Below, piece after piece: positions 1-5,360 of a DNA stretch of 6,334 nt (the first letter of the stretch is position 1; every line of letters starts with the position of its first letter). Location of the stretch: assembly GCA_945867245.1 (NCBI GenBank), contig CAMBHQ010000053.1, positions 1 to 6,334 of the forward strand, in the 5' to 3' direction. Source of the stretch: an uncultured Porphyromonas sp. Lineage in GTDB: Bacteria; Bacteroidota; Bacteroidia; Bacteroidales; Porphyromonadaceae. The notes beneath the pieces were generated by a model that made no database searches, was not told the origin of the DNA, and saw only the letters and a program-made list of their open reading frames with translations. Made by a program: the position numbers and the translations under genes.

Positions 1-4
1 ACCC

Positions 5-52
5 CTTAACAGAGCGCTAACAATAGAGCCTTAACAATGGGCGATTGTTAAG
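5..52. repeat. Imperfect 13-bp direct repeats ending in a perfect hairpin
   Basis: Three imperfect units begin with C(T)TAACA at 5-16, 17-29 and 30-43. The last unit is followed by its inverted copy: CTTAACAAT (30-38), spacer GGGCG, ATTGTTAAG (44-52), a perfect 9-bp stem. There is no T-run after it, so it does not look like an intrinsic terminator. The array may continue to the left of the window. Function unknown. Confidence 0.5.
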
Positions 53-140
53 CTATCTATCTGTGAGTGGTTGCAGGCCTGCAGGGTATGGGCGTGGCAG
101 TCGTATAGGGTACTTGCTTTTGAGTGCTAGGGGCAGGCCC

Positions 141-163
141 TAGAGGGGGTAATTTGCCCTCTA
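141..163. repeat. 7-bp perfect hairpin
   Basis: TAGAGGG (141-147) and CCCTCTA (157-163) form a perfect stem around a 9-nt loop. On the plus strand only TTT follows at once, with a longer T-run at 172-176, so it is at best a weak terminator. No gene is attached to it in the window. Confidence 0.4.
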
Positions 164-210
164 TTTGGGTGCTTTTTGCTGGTGCTTTGCCCGAGGTTTT
201 ATGGACACGT

Positions 211-232
211 TTAGCAGTCAATTAGCAGTCAG
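211..232 (+). repeat. 11-bp repeat pair, first locus
   Basis: Two tandem 11-bp units, TTAGCAGTCAA (211-221) and TTAGCAGTCAG (222-232). The 23-bp stretch 212-234 recurs without mismatch at 498-520, 286 bp away. The preceding 11 bases (200-210) match the unit only weakly. Confidence 0.7.
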
Positions 233-304
233 AGCTTTTGTGTGGTTGGTTAAGTATCTATTATATAATAACTTGTAAAAATTAGTTTTAGAACATTGTG
301 TTCT

Positions 305-343
305 CATTGGGGGGTGTTCGGGAGAATACCCCCCAATGTTTTT
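305..343 (+). terminator. Plus-strand intrinsic terminator without a visible gene
   Basis: CATTGGGGGGT (305-315) pairs perfectly with ACCCCCCAATG (328-338). The stem extends inward with GTTC/GAAT to 15 pairs closed by a GGGA loop, and five T follow at 339-343. One inner pair is G-U on the plus strand but C-A on the minus strand, and the T-run is on the plus side only, so the direction is plus. No plus-strand coding region precedes it in the window. It must end a transcript entering from the left or a non-coding one starting in 1-300. A 5-bp hairpin, GAACA/TGTTC, sits just in front at 291-303. Confidence 0.75.
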
Positions 344-474
344 GATGCTCTTTCGGTCGGTAAGTGGAGGTCTTACCCCTTGTATATTAGTGTGTTGCAG
401 GGTAACTAGTGACAAATAGAGCGGCTATAACCTCTTGTTGCGAAGAGTTGCGTTCTGAGGCTTTGGCGACTCAA

Positions 475-518
475 GTGGCCGTCAAATGGCCATCAAGTAG
501 CAGTCAATTAGCAGTCAG
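475..518 (+). repeat. Four degenerate 11-bp tandem repeats, second locus
   Basis: Four consecutive 11-bp units, GTGGCCGTCAA (475-485), ATGGCCATCAA (486-496), GTAGCAGTCAA (497-507) and TTAGCAGTCAG (508-518), give the consensus NTRGCMRTCAA. A further weak copy, TGGCGACTCAA, ends at 474. The last two units plus flank are identical over 23 bp to 212-234. An 11-bp period puts successive units on nearly the same face of the helix, so a protein-binding array is possible, though simple slippage would also produce it. Confidence 0.65.
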
Positions 519-692
519 AGAGTACAAAGTATGCCTAGGCTTAGCACGGCATTAGTACACGAACTTGCAATAAATATTGTAGCTCTCGGAGGGAACGTCT
601 GCCAAGGGCATAGGACTCCGCAAGGCCGACAGGCAACCAAGTAGCTACAGAGGTAATACCGAGGGAGCCGAAAAGGTCGGATCGCCTCTATA

Positions 693-733
693 CGTCCCCG
701 CTTCTACAGCGCCATGCTGTAGGGGCGGGGACG
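693..733 (+). other. Large stem-loop containing the hemN stop codon
   Basis: Bases 693-710 pair with 716-733 around a 5-nt loop GCCAT. As plus-strand RNA all 18 positions pair, two of them U-G (702-703 with 723-724). As minus-strand RNA the same two positions are C-A mismatches. The stem contains the hemN stop codon (704-706) and its last codons. Neither side has a T-run, so it is not a classical terminator, although it could still act in 3' processing or termination of the hemN message. The wobble pattern slightly favours a plus-strand RNA. Confidence 0.5.
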
Positions 734-2074
734 GCTGTTGTCGGCCATCAGAGGGTCGAAGGCCGAGGCGACAATGCGCACGAAGGGCTGGCCCGCAGTG
801 CTGACCCGCAGACCTTCGCTCGTGCGGGTGATTAGCCCGTCGGCTTCGAGCTCAGCGAGTAGGGCTTCGTCCCGATAGAGGTTAGCGCTCAGCTCCTCGG
901 CACTCAGGGCTAGCGTCTCGGCGAGCTCCGCCCAGCGAGCACGGCCGTTGCACATAATCGAGGCAATCACCTCGCCTGCGATTTGCTCGCTAGGGCCGAG
1001 GGCATAGTCACGCTCAATAGGTAGCTGCCCTGCCGCAATGCGCTCTAGGTACTGCTCGATGCTCTTGGTATTCTGTGCATAGGCGGCTGTCAGCTGGCTG
1101 ATAGCCGTAACCCCGAAGGCGTAGACCTGTCCCGTAGTAGCCCGCGTACAATAGCCCTGGAAGTTGCGATGTAGCTGCCCTGTCTGAAGCGCTGTGTAGA
1201 GTGGGTCGTCGGGACGAACGAAGTGGTCTAGCCCCAAAGCCTTGTAGCCTGAGCCCTCCAGCAAGGCCTTGCCCCGAGCGAACATCTCGGCCCGCTCCTG
1301 CTCCGTCGGTAGCCCGAGCGCCTCCAGTTGCCCTTGCTGTGCCTTGACCCAGGGTACATGTGCATAGGCGAAGGTTACCAAGCGGTCTGGCGAGAGGGCG
1401 ATGGCTCGGCGGATATTCTCCTCGAAGCGCTCTGGTGTCTGCCTCGGTAGGCCGTATATCAAGTCGAGATTGATGCGCAGGCCATGCGCCCTTAGGAGGG
1501 CGAATATATCCTCGAAGCGCTCCCGACTAGCCGCACGATTGACACCCTCGAGGACCTCCGGATGAAAATCCTGTACTCCAATGCTGACACGATTGAAGCC
1601 CGCATCGATGAGTTCCTGCCAAGCTGCCAAAGAGAGGTAGCCCGGATGGCATTCGATGGCAATCTCGGCCTCGGGGGCGAGGGGGAAGTAGCTCCGCAGT
1701 TTGTCGTTTATCTGGGCCAGCCAGTGCAGGGGTACGGCTGTCGGTGTGCCTCCTCCGTAGTGTATCTGTGTGATGGGGCGTGTGCGGTCGAGGTGCTGAC
1801 AGACGAGGTCAATCTCATCGAGCACAGCCTGCATATAGGCTTCGACGCGTGGGCGGGCCTCCATGGCGTAGGCATTGCAGGCACAGTAGTGGCAGAGTCT
1901 GGGGCAGAAAGGCACATGTATGTAAAAAGACAGCGCCCGTATGCCGACCTCGTTGCTCGCCTCTATGGCCGATACATAGTGGCTACTGTCGTAGTCTGGG
2001 GCGAAGTAATTGGCCGGCGGATAGCTGGTATAGCGAGGGATGGCCCTATTGTATTTGCTTATGAGGTCTAGCAT
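704..2074 (-). CDS. hemN: Oxygen-independent coproporphyrinogen III dehydrogenase HemN
   Basis: Cytoplasmic radical-SAM enzyme that decarboxylates two propionates of coproporphyrinogen III to give protoporphyrinogen IX without oxygen. The 456 residues match the usual HemN length (about 455). The N-terminal KYNRAIPRYTSYP is the family signature and supports this ATG. Tyr51 and FCPRLCHYCAC (Cys57, 61, 64 and 66) form the iron-sulfur/SAM site; the fourth cysteine (CxC) separates HemN from the shorter HemW proteins. GGGTP (107-111), GVQDF (166-170), DLIYGLPRQT (204-213) and NFQGY (304-308) follow, then the C-terminal substrate-binding region with GVTAISQ (321-327). No key residue appears missing. 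Its start lies inside the end of the upstream permease gene (29-bp overlap), so translation is probably coupled. Porphyromonas species often keep only the late haem steps, which would fit, but the rest of the pathway is not visible here. Confidence 0.96.
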   Translation of the reverse strand: MLDLISKYNRAIPRYTSYPPANYFAPDYDSSHYVSAIEASNEVGIRALSFYIHVPFCPRLCHYCACNAYAMEARPRVEAYMQAVLDEIDLVCQHLDRTRPITQIHYGGGTPTAVPLHWLAQINDKLRSYFPLAPEAEIAIECHPGYLSLAAWQELIDAGFNRVSIGVQDFHPEVLEGVNRAASRERFEDIFALLRAHGLRINLDLIYGLPRQTPERFEENIRRAIALSPDRLVTFAYAHVPWVKAQQGQLEALGLPTEQERAEMFARGKALLEGSGYKALGLDHFVRPDDPLYTALQTGQLHRNFQGYCTRATTGQVYAFGVTAISQLTAAYAQNTKSIEQYLERIAAGQLPIERDYALGPSEQIAGEVIASIMCNGRARWAELAETLALSAEELSANLYRDEALLAELEADGLITRTSEGLRVSTAGQPFVRIVASAFDPLMADNSRPRPYSMAL

Positions 2075-3266
2075 GGTAGCGGTAGTATATATATAGGAGA
2101 GAGAGGAGCGCTAGGGCACCCTCGATATAGAAGAAGGGCACGTAGCCCAAGGCCCCTGCAAGTTTGCCACTCAGGCTCGCTACTACTAGGCTACTGAGGT
2201 GCAGGAGGACGATTTGTAGCGTGAAGTCTGTCCCCTCACTGCCCGAGCGAACGGCATCCATAGCCACCGAATAGAGCATCACAGTGCCAGCTCCGTAGGC
2301 GCCCCATATAGCGCCCAGAGTGAGCATCACGGCCCAGAGCCCTGTCTGCCCTGTCTGAGCCAGCACGGCTACGACGAGGGCGGCCAGCACGACAAGTCCC
2401 GAGGTAATCGTGAGGCCCTCGGCATGGCTTAGACGTCGCAGGTAGCGTCCCGCCAAGAAACTCGCCACGAAGCCACATCCAGCCCCATAGAGGCTAAAAA
2501 GCCAAGCGATGTCCGCCAGCGCATAGCCGGCATCTACTAGGTAGGGCTTGAGCATGGCCATAGTCCCTACCAGCCCTGCATTAAATAAGATGAGCATGAG
2601 GCCATGCCCTCCGATCCCTGGTCGCCCGAAGAAGCTAACGATACTGCCCCAGCCAAGGCCTCCGCGCCCTCCGCTGTCCGTATTCGGACGAGGGGCGAGG
2701 GGCTCTCGGTAGAGCTGCAGTGGTATGAGGAGGGCGAGTACCAGTAGGGCGAGTAGACCGAAGAGCAGAGACCAGCCCAAATAGCTGTAGGCAATCATCA
2801 GTACACCACCCCCGAGGATAGTTCCTGCGAACTGCCCCATGGCCTGTAGCCTATTCGCCTGCACCGTGTCGGTGCCGAAGCTACGGCTCGTCAGTGCATC
2901 TGTGGCGATATCCTGCGTGGCCGAGCAGGCGAAGGCTAGGACGACCAGTGCGAGGATGAGCGGGAAGTTTAGCTCCAGTTGCAGCAGGGCCACGAGGCCT
3001 AGGCAGAGGGCGTAGCATAGCTCGCTCCCCCATATCCAGCGCTTGTAGCTCGCGAGGCTCTCGCTATGCCGGTCTACGAGTGGCGCCCAGAGGATTTTGA
3101 GTATCCATGGTAGTTTGATAAGCTGTAGCATCCCGATGGTACTGAGCGAGAAGTGTTGCTGCCGCATCACCACGGGCAGGAGCGTGCTGATAAGGCTCAT
3201 CGGTATGCTCTGTGCTACGTAGAGGGCAAAAAAGGTAAGCTGTTTATGCCTCGGGCTTGTCTGCAT
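2046..3266 (-). CDS. MFS permease of the AmpG/PAT-like family, substrate unknown
   Basis: Inner-membrane transporter with about 12 predicted helices in 406 residues. AmpG-type features are the first helix with YVAQSIP (16-22), LKILWAPLVDR (56-66) after helix 2, QDIATDA (118-124) at the end of helix 4, a hydrophilic central loop at about 187-206 (RPNTDSGGRGG), and SGSEGTDFTLQ (341-351) before the last helices. The family includes AmpG (anhydromuropeptide import) and siderophore permeases of the RhtX/FptX type; sequence alone does not fix the substrate. I chose ATG at 3266. A 34-codon extension to a TTG at 3368 is open, but the protein from 3266 starts right before helix 1 as the family does, and a -7-like box overlaps the TTG. 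It is first in an operon with hemN, overlapping it by 29 bp. The pairing hints at, but does not prove, transport of a tetrapyrrole, siderophore or iron-related compound. Confidence 0.88.
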   Translation of the reverse strand: MQTSPRHKQLTFFALYVAQSIPMSLISTLLPVVMRQQHFSLSTIGMLQLIKLPWILKILWAPLVDRHSESLASYKRWIWGSELCYALCLGLVALLQLELNFPLILALVVLAFACSATQDIATDALTSRSFGTDTVQANRLQAMGQFAGTILGGGVLMIAYSYLGWSLLFGLLALLVLALLIPLQLYREPLAPRPNTDSGGRGGLGWGSIVSFFGRPGIGGHGLMLILFNAGLVGTMAMLKPYLVDAGYALADIAWLFSLYGAGCGFVASFLAGRYLRRLSHAEGLTITSGLVVLAALVVAVLAQTGQTGLWAVMLTLGAIWGAYGAGTVMLYSVAMDAVRSGSEGTDFTLQIVLLHLSSLVVASLSGKLAGALGYVPFFYIEGALALLSLLYIYYRYHARPHKQIQ

Positions 3267-3365
3267 GTATCTATTGAATATCTGGAGGTCTAGTGGTTTG
3301 TCGCTTGCGAAGATACTCCCGAAGGCCCGCTCGTGCGATAGGTCGAGGGAGCGAAGCCCTGTGGG

Positions 3366-3373
3366 CAAAGGTC
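3366..3373 (-). promoter_or_regulatory. Possible -7 box of the permease-hemN operon
   Basis: The minus strand reads GACCTTTG, one mismatch from the Bacteroidota -7 consensus TAnnTTTG. It would start RNA near 3358 and give a leader of about 90 nt before ATG 3266. It would exclude the upstream TTG start. No clear TTG is seen at the usual -33 spacing, so this is weak. Confidence 0.3.
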
Positions 3374-3445
3374 TCTGGACTGTTGCAAGCCTGCATCAAT
3401 CAATGATTTAGCACTATATTAGCCACTAGTGGCGAGTGTGGCACT

Positions 3446-3516
3446 AGCTATTATATCCGCCAAGTTCGTCGCACTGCAGCTCTGTTTAGTGCGGATTTGG
3501 CGCAGTTGCAATAGCT
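3446..3516. repeat. Three nested inverted repeats (long imperfect hairpin)
   Basis: Three perfect stems nest on one axis: AGCTATT (3446-3452) with AATAGCT (3510-3516), CGCCAA (3458-3463) with TTGGCG (3497-3502), and CGCACT (3470-3475) with AGTGCG (3488-3493). Internal loops of 3-7 nt separate them and the apical loop is 12 nt. Nineteen Watson-Crick pairs in this order are unlikely by chance. The arrangement resembles a structured RNA rather than a simple protein site. Strand is not decided by the hairpin itself; the terminator downstream at 3578-3619 favours plus. Confidence 0.6.
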
Positions 3517-3577
3517 CGCCAAGGGGGCTTATGGCGTGTAGCGAATAGACCTGCCACGGGTCAATAAAGTAAGGTAT

Positions 3578-3619
3578 GCGGGCTGTATCGATATGGTGTC
3601 GGTACGGCCCGCTGTTTTT
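3578..3619 (+). terminator. Plus-strand intrinsic terminator without a visible gene
   Basis: GCGGGC (3578-3583) pairs with GCCCGC (3607-3612), and the stem continues inward to 14 pairs (3578-3591 with 3599-3612) around a 7-nt loop. Two pairs are U-G on the plus strand and would be mismatches on the minus strand. Five T follow at 3615-3619, on the plus side only. All nearby protein genes run on the minus strand, so this points to a non-coding plus-strand transcript ending here, possibly one carrying the nested hairpin at 3446-3516. Confidence 0.65.
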
Positions 3620-3628
3620 GGGTCGTTT

Positions 3629-3743
3629 GGCTATATAATAGGTCGCCACTTGTCCGCCTACTAGGTCGACGATCGTCCGCCTATTAGGCGGCCACTTGTC
3701 TGCCTATTAGGTGGCCAAACGTCCGCCTATCGAGCGGATAAAA
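3629..3743. repeat. 23-bp tandem repeat array, about five units
   Basis: Consecutive 23-bp units start at 3629 (degenerate), 3652, 3675, 3698 and 3721. Each full unit begins GTCYGCCTA. The core of the third unit, CCGCCTATTAGGCGG (3677-3691), is a perfect 7-1-7 palindrome; the units at 3652 and 3698 keep the symmetry mostly through G-U-compatible changes, and that at 3721 keeps only CCGC/GCGG. The array lies just downstream of the rplS terminator and beside the plus-strand terminator at 3578-3619. No spacers are present, so it is not CRISPR. Function unknown. Confidence 0.8.
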
Positions 3744-3810
3744 GATGGGGCCTTAGGTGCTAGATCGGCGGGGGCTCGGGATAGCCTTGCGTGGTATAGA
3801 GGACAAAGCT

Positions 3811-3846
3811 AAAGCCCCGCATAGCCAAACGGCTATGCGGGGCTTT
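3811..3846 (-). terminator. rplS intrinsic terminator, possibly bidirectional
   Basis: A perfect 16-bp stem, AAAGCCCCGCATAGCC (3811-3826) with its complement at 3831-3846, around the 4-nt loop AAAC. It starts 23 bp past the rplS stop codon. On the minus strand the stem ends in CTTT and is followed by AGCTTTG, giving a short interrupted U-tract. The A-rich and T-rich stem ends make some termination on the plus strand possible too. Confidence 0.85.
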
Positions 3847-3868
3847 CTGATGGAATGCTTTACAAGGC

Positions 3869-4225
3869 TTACTTCACAGCTACGCGACGCTCCTTGATGC
3901 GCGCCTTCTTACCTGTTAGGCCGCGGAGGTAGTATAGCTTGGCACGGCGTACCTTACCGAGCTTCTCTACAGTGATCTTCTCGATGAATGGGCTCTCGAT
4001 AGCGAAGATACGCTCTACACCCACACCCTCAGAGATCTTGCGCACTGTGAAGTGCTTCTTTTCGCCGTGTCCGCTGATGCGGATAACGACACCACGGTAG
4101 CGCTGGATACGCTCCTTACCACCTTCGCTGATGCGATAGTCGATAGTAACGGTATCACCGCTACGGAACTTAGGATGCTCCTTGCCAGTAGCAAAAGCCT
4201 CGTTTACAATCTTGATAAAGTCCAT
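3869..4225 (-). CDS. rplS: Large ribosomal subunit protein L19
   Basis: Component of the 50S subunit, located near the interface with the 30S subunit. The 118 residues match the usual length (about 115-120). Family motifs are [11 protein letters not shown] (20-30), RYRGVVI (42-48), [16 protein letters not shown] (59-74) and the basic C-terminal stretch [19 protein letters not shown] (91-109). The stop is TAA at 3869-3871. The start ATG at 4223-4225 gives the normal N-terminus and has an AT-rich leader without a clear Shine-Dalgarno, as is common in Bacteroidota. Codons such as CGT, GGT and GCT suggest high expression. It appears to be a single-gene unit with its own promoter (-7 box 4315-4322) and terminator (3811-3846); trmD and rpsP, its partners in many bacteria, are not adjacent. 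Confidence 0.98.
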   Translation of the reverse strand: MDFIKIVNEAFATGKEHPKFRSGDTVTIDYRISEGGKERIQRYRGVVIRISGHGEKKHFTVRKISEGVGVERIFAIESPFIEKITVEKLGKVRRAKLYYLRGLTGKKARIKERRVAVK

Positions 4226-4314
4226 TTCTGACTTGCTTTATTAAATTAGTACTAACCAAACGCAATATAACAGGCCACACTATTCTTCCTGACAGAGATT
4301 GCGCTAAGCGCCTG

Positions 4315-4322
4315 CAAAGGTA
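4315..4322 (-). promoter_or_regulatory. rplS promoter -7 box
   Basis: The minus strand reads TACCTTTG, an exact match to the Bacteroidota consensus TAnnTTTG. Transcription would start near 4307, giving a leader of about 80 nt. The upstream region is AT-rich but has no TTG at the expected -33 spacing. A small hairpin, GCGC-TTA-GCGC (4301-4311), lies at the predicted 5' end. Whether the leader carries an L19 autoregulatory structure cannot be told from one sequence. Confidence 0.6.
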
Positions 4323-4467
4323 CAACAATTTATTGATTAGATAGATATAGGGCAATGGAGGCTGCGGATAGGTTGGTGTCAGTTAAAGATCTCCTGCTTC
4401 AATGAGGCATTTAAGAAAAAGGTGTCGATAAGTTCTTGGGGTAATAATGATATGTCGGGATGTTTTA

Positions 4468-4475
4468 TATCTTTG
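4468..4475 (+). promoter_or_regulatory. Promoter -7 box of the outer-membrane protein gene
   Basis: TATCTTTG matches TAnnTTTG exactly and lies 51 bp before the ATG at 4527, giving a leader of about 45 nt. No well-spaced -33 TTG is evident. With the rplS box this makes 4226-4526 a divergent promoter region holding no other gene. Confidence 0.55.
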
Positions 4476-4526
4476 CATTGAGTTGCATGATGTACAACTT
4501 TCAGTCTAATTAACAGTTATCACACC

Positions 4527-5198
4527 ATGAAAGCAAAGATGATTTTATTATCGATGCTCGCCCTGCTGCTCCCTATTCAGCTATTGGGGCAGAGCGAACT
4601 AAAGCGCTGGACCTTTTCTCTGCAGGGGATGAGCGCAGAGGTAGAGAAGCTGGATAAAAACGAGACCAAGCTCATCCCGTCGATAGCTTATAACTTCAAT
4701 CCGTATGTCAGTGCAGGCCTAGAGCTGAGCCTACCTCTGACAGATAATGGGGTCTATAGCTCTACCAATGCCGAGCTCTTCGCTACGCTTTATACGCCAC
4801 GCTTAGGACGCTTCCGCTTGGGCTTGTCTCCGGTACTAGGTGTAGGGCTTATCGGGGCCTATAAGCGCTCTTGGAAGTATGCTGATATTCTTATATATTA
4901 TGAGTCAAGAAGATCTTCCGAGAGTAGAAGGAAGTATGAGGAGAGGCACTTCGGTTATCGCTGGTACTACGGCCTGCGCCCAACACTAGAGTATAGCCTT
5001 GGCGAGCGCTGGTCTTTGAGCCTCAGCTATGCTTTCTGGGGCTGGCACTCTCGAGGTAAGGATGAGTACGTTGCATACAGAGTGGGGGGGCACTACGAGA
5101 ATATACTGTCGGAGCCCGTATATCAGCCCTCATGGGGCTTCCTGACTGCGCCGACTCATAATAGTGCGCTGCGTATAGGCTTCCGTTATTCTTTCTAG
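4527..5198 (+). CDS. Small outer-membrane beta-barrel protein, function unknown
   Basis: A 223-residue exported protein of no family I can name. The N-terminus is a signal peptide: Lys2 and Lys4, a hydrophobic core at about 5-20, and likely cleavage after Gly21 or Gln22 (LLGQS). There is no lipobox cysteine. The mature part of about 200 residues alternates polar and hydrophobic residues in strand-like segments, is rich in Tyr, Trp and Arg, has a charged Ser/Arg/Glu-rich segment at about 128-142 that could be an extracellular loop, and ends in a strand closing with RIGFRYSF, the terminal phenylalanine typical of outer-membrane barrels. Eight strands would fit the size, but this was not computed. 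It has its own promoter and terminator and so looks monocistronic. No enzymatic motif is visible. Confidence 0.85.
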   Translation: MKAKMILLSMLALLLPIQLLGQSELKRWTFSLQGMSAEVEKLDKNETKLIPSIAYNFNPYVSAGLELSLPLTDNGVYSSTNAELFATLYTPRLGRFRLGLSPVLGVGLIGAYKRSWKYADILIYYESRRSSESRRKYEERHFGYRWYYGLRPTLEYSLGERWSLSLSYAFWGWHSRGKDEYVAYRVGGHYENILSEPVYQPSWGFLTAPTHNSALRIGFRYSF

Positions 5199-5229
5199 CA
5201 GAGTCGCTAGCTTATTATATAGTGCGGGA

Positions 5230-5306
5230 GACCGCTATCCTAGCGAGGGCTTGGGCTGTGGCCTAGGCTTCGTTGCTCGCAGGGGTAGCGGTCGCTTTGT
5301 TTGTTG
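5230..5306 (+). terminator. Intrinsic terminator of the outer-membrane protein gene
   Basis: GACCGCTA (5230-5237) pairs perfectly with TAGCGGTC (5286-5293). The stem continues through TCCT/AGGG with one bulged G, and GCGAG (5243-5247) with CTCGC (5276-5280), about 17 pairs in all around a 28-nt loop. The T-rich GCTTTGTTTGTTG follows. It begins 32 bp past the stop codon at 5196-5198. The T-tract is interrupted, so efficiency is uncertain. Confidence 0.65.
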
Positions 5307-5325
5307 CCTCGGTTGGGGTTGTTAT

Positions 5326-5345
5326 TTACGGAAACTATTCCGTAA
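5326..5345. promoter_or_regulatory. Perfect 8-4-8 palindrome, candidate operator
   Basis: TTACGGAA (5326-5333), spacer ACTA, TTCCGTAA (5338-5345). It lies 15 bp upstream of the -7 box at 5361-5368, covering roughly -48 to -29 of the predicted start. The promoter has no TTG at -33, so a dimeric activator could stand in for it, or a repressor could block it. I do not recognise the regulator from the motif. No T-run follows, so it is not a terminator. Confidence 0.6.
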
Positions 5346-5360
5346 TTCGAGAGAAAGTCG

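Larger units (their letters stand above)
1..703. other. Gene-poor region rich in inverted and direct repeats
   Basis: No reading frame here looks like a protein gene. A 65-codon minus-strand frame across 218-415 overlaps the terminator hairpin and repeats and has no recognisable features. The region holds imperfect 13-bp repeats ending in a hairpin (5-52), a 12-bp palindrome TGCAGGCCTGCA (72-83), a 7-bp hairpin (141-163), an AT-rich palindrome TATTATATAATA (259-270), a 5-bp hairpin (291-303), a plus-strand intrinsic terminator (305-343), 11-bp repeats (211-232 and 475-518) and a structured stretch from 579 to 733. It lies downstream of the minus-strand hemN operon. The plus-strand terminator implies that some plus-strand transcript enters from the left or starts inside. 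Confidence 0.6.
3267..3868. other. Gene-poor region between the permease and rplS genes
   Basis: About 600 bp with no convincing protein gene. A GTG-started 76-codon minus-strand frame (3419-3649) exists but resembles no family I recognise, overlaps RNA-like hairpins and is rejected. From left to right there are the possible permease promoter (3366-3373), a palindrome GCCACTAGTGGC (3422-3433), nested inverted repeats (3446-3516), small hairpins at 3517-3536 (CGCCA/TGGCG) and 3548-3562 (GACC/GGTC), a plus-strand terminator (3578-3619), a 23-bp tandem array (3629-3743) and the rplS terminator (3811-3846). Nothing is evident in 3744-3803. Confidence 0.6.

Noticed and set aside
218..415. 65-codon minus-strand reading frame in the left region
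   Set aside because: It passes through the plus-strand terminator hairpin and the 11-bp repeat, and its composition shows no domain, signal peptide or recognisable family.
587..660. Resemblance to a SAM-I riboswitch (GAGGGA, then GGCAACC, then GGTAATACC)
   Set aside because: Spacing and the helix following GAGGGA do not fit, the third element differs from GGTGCTAATTCC, and no plus-strand gene lies downstream to be controlled.
641..684. Similarity of GGTAATACCGAGGG to the 530 loop of 16S rRNA
   Set aside because: Only a dozen bases agree and the flanking universal sequence (CAGCAGCCGC) is missing; this is not an rRNA fragment.
1562..2071. 169-codon plus-strand reading frame opposite hemN
   Set aside because: It lies entirely antisense to a clearly real hemN gene and reflects that gene's codon structure; its product has no recognisable features.
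3419..3649. GTG-started 76-codon minus-strand reading frame between the permease and rplS genes
   Set aside because: It resembles no family I know, lacks a clear leader, begins in the degenerate unit of the 23-bp array and runs through two strong RNA-like hairpins. Part of its codon use looks gene-like, so a decayed gene remnant cannot be fully excluded.
3629..3743. CRISPR array
   Set aside because: The 23-bp units abut directly with no unique spacers, and no cas gene is present.
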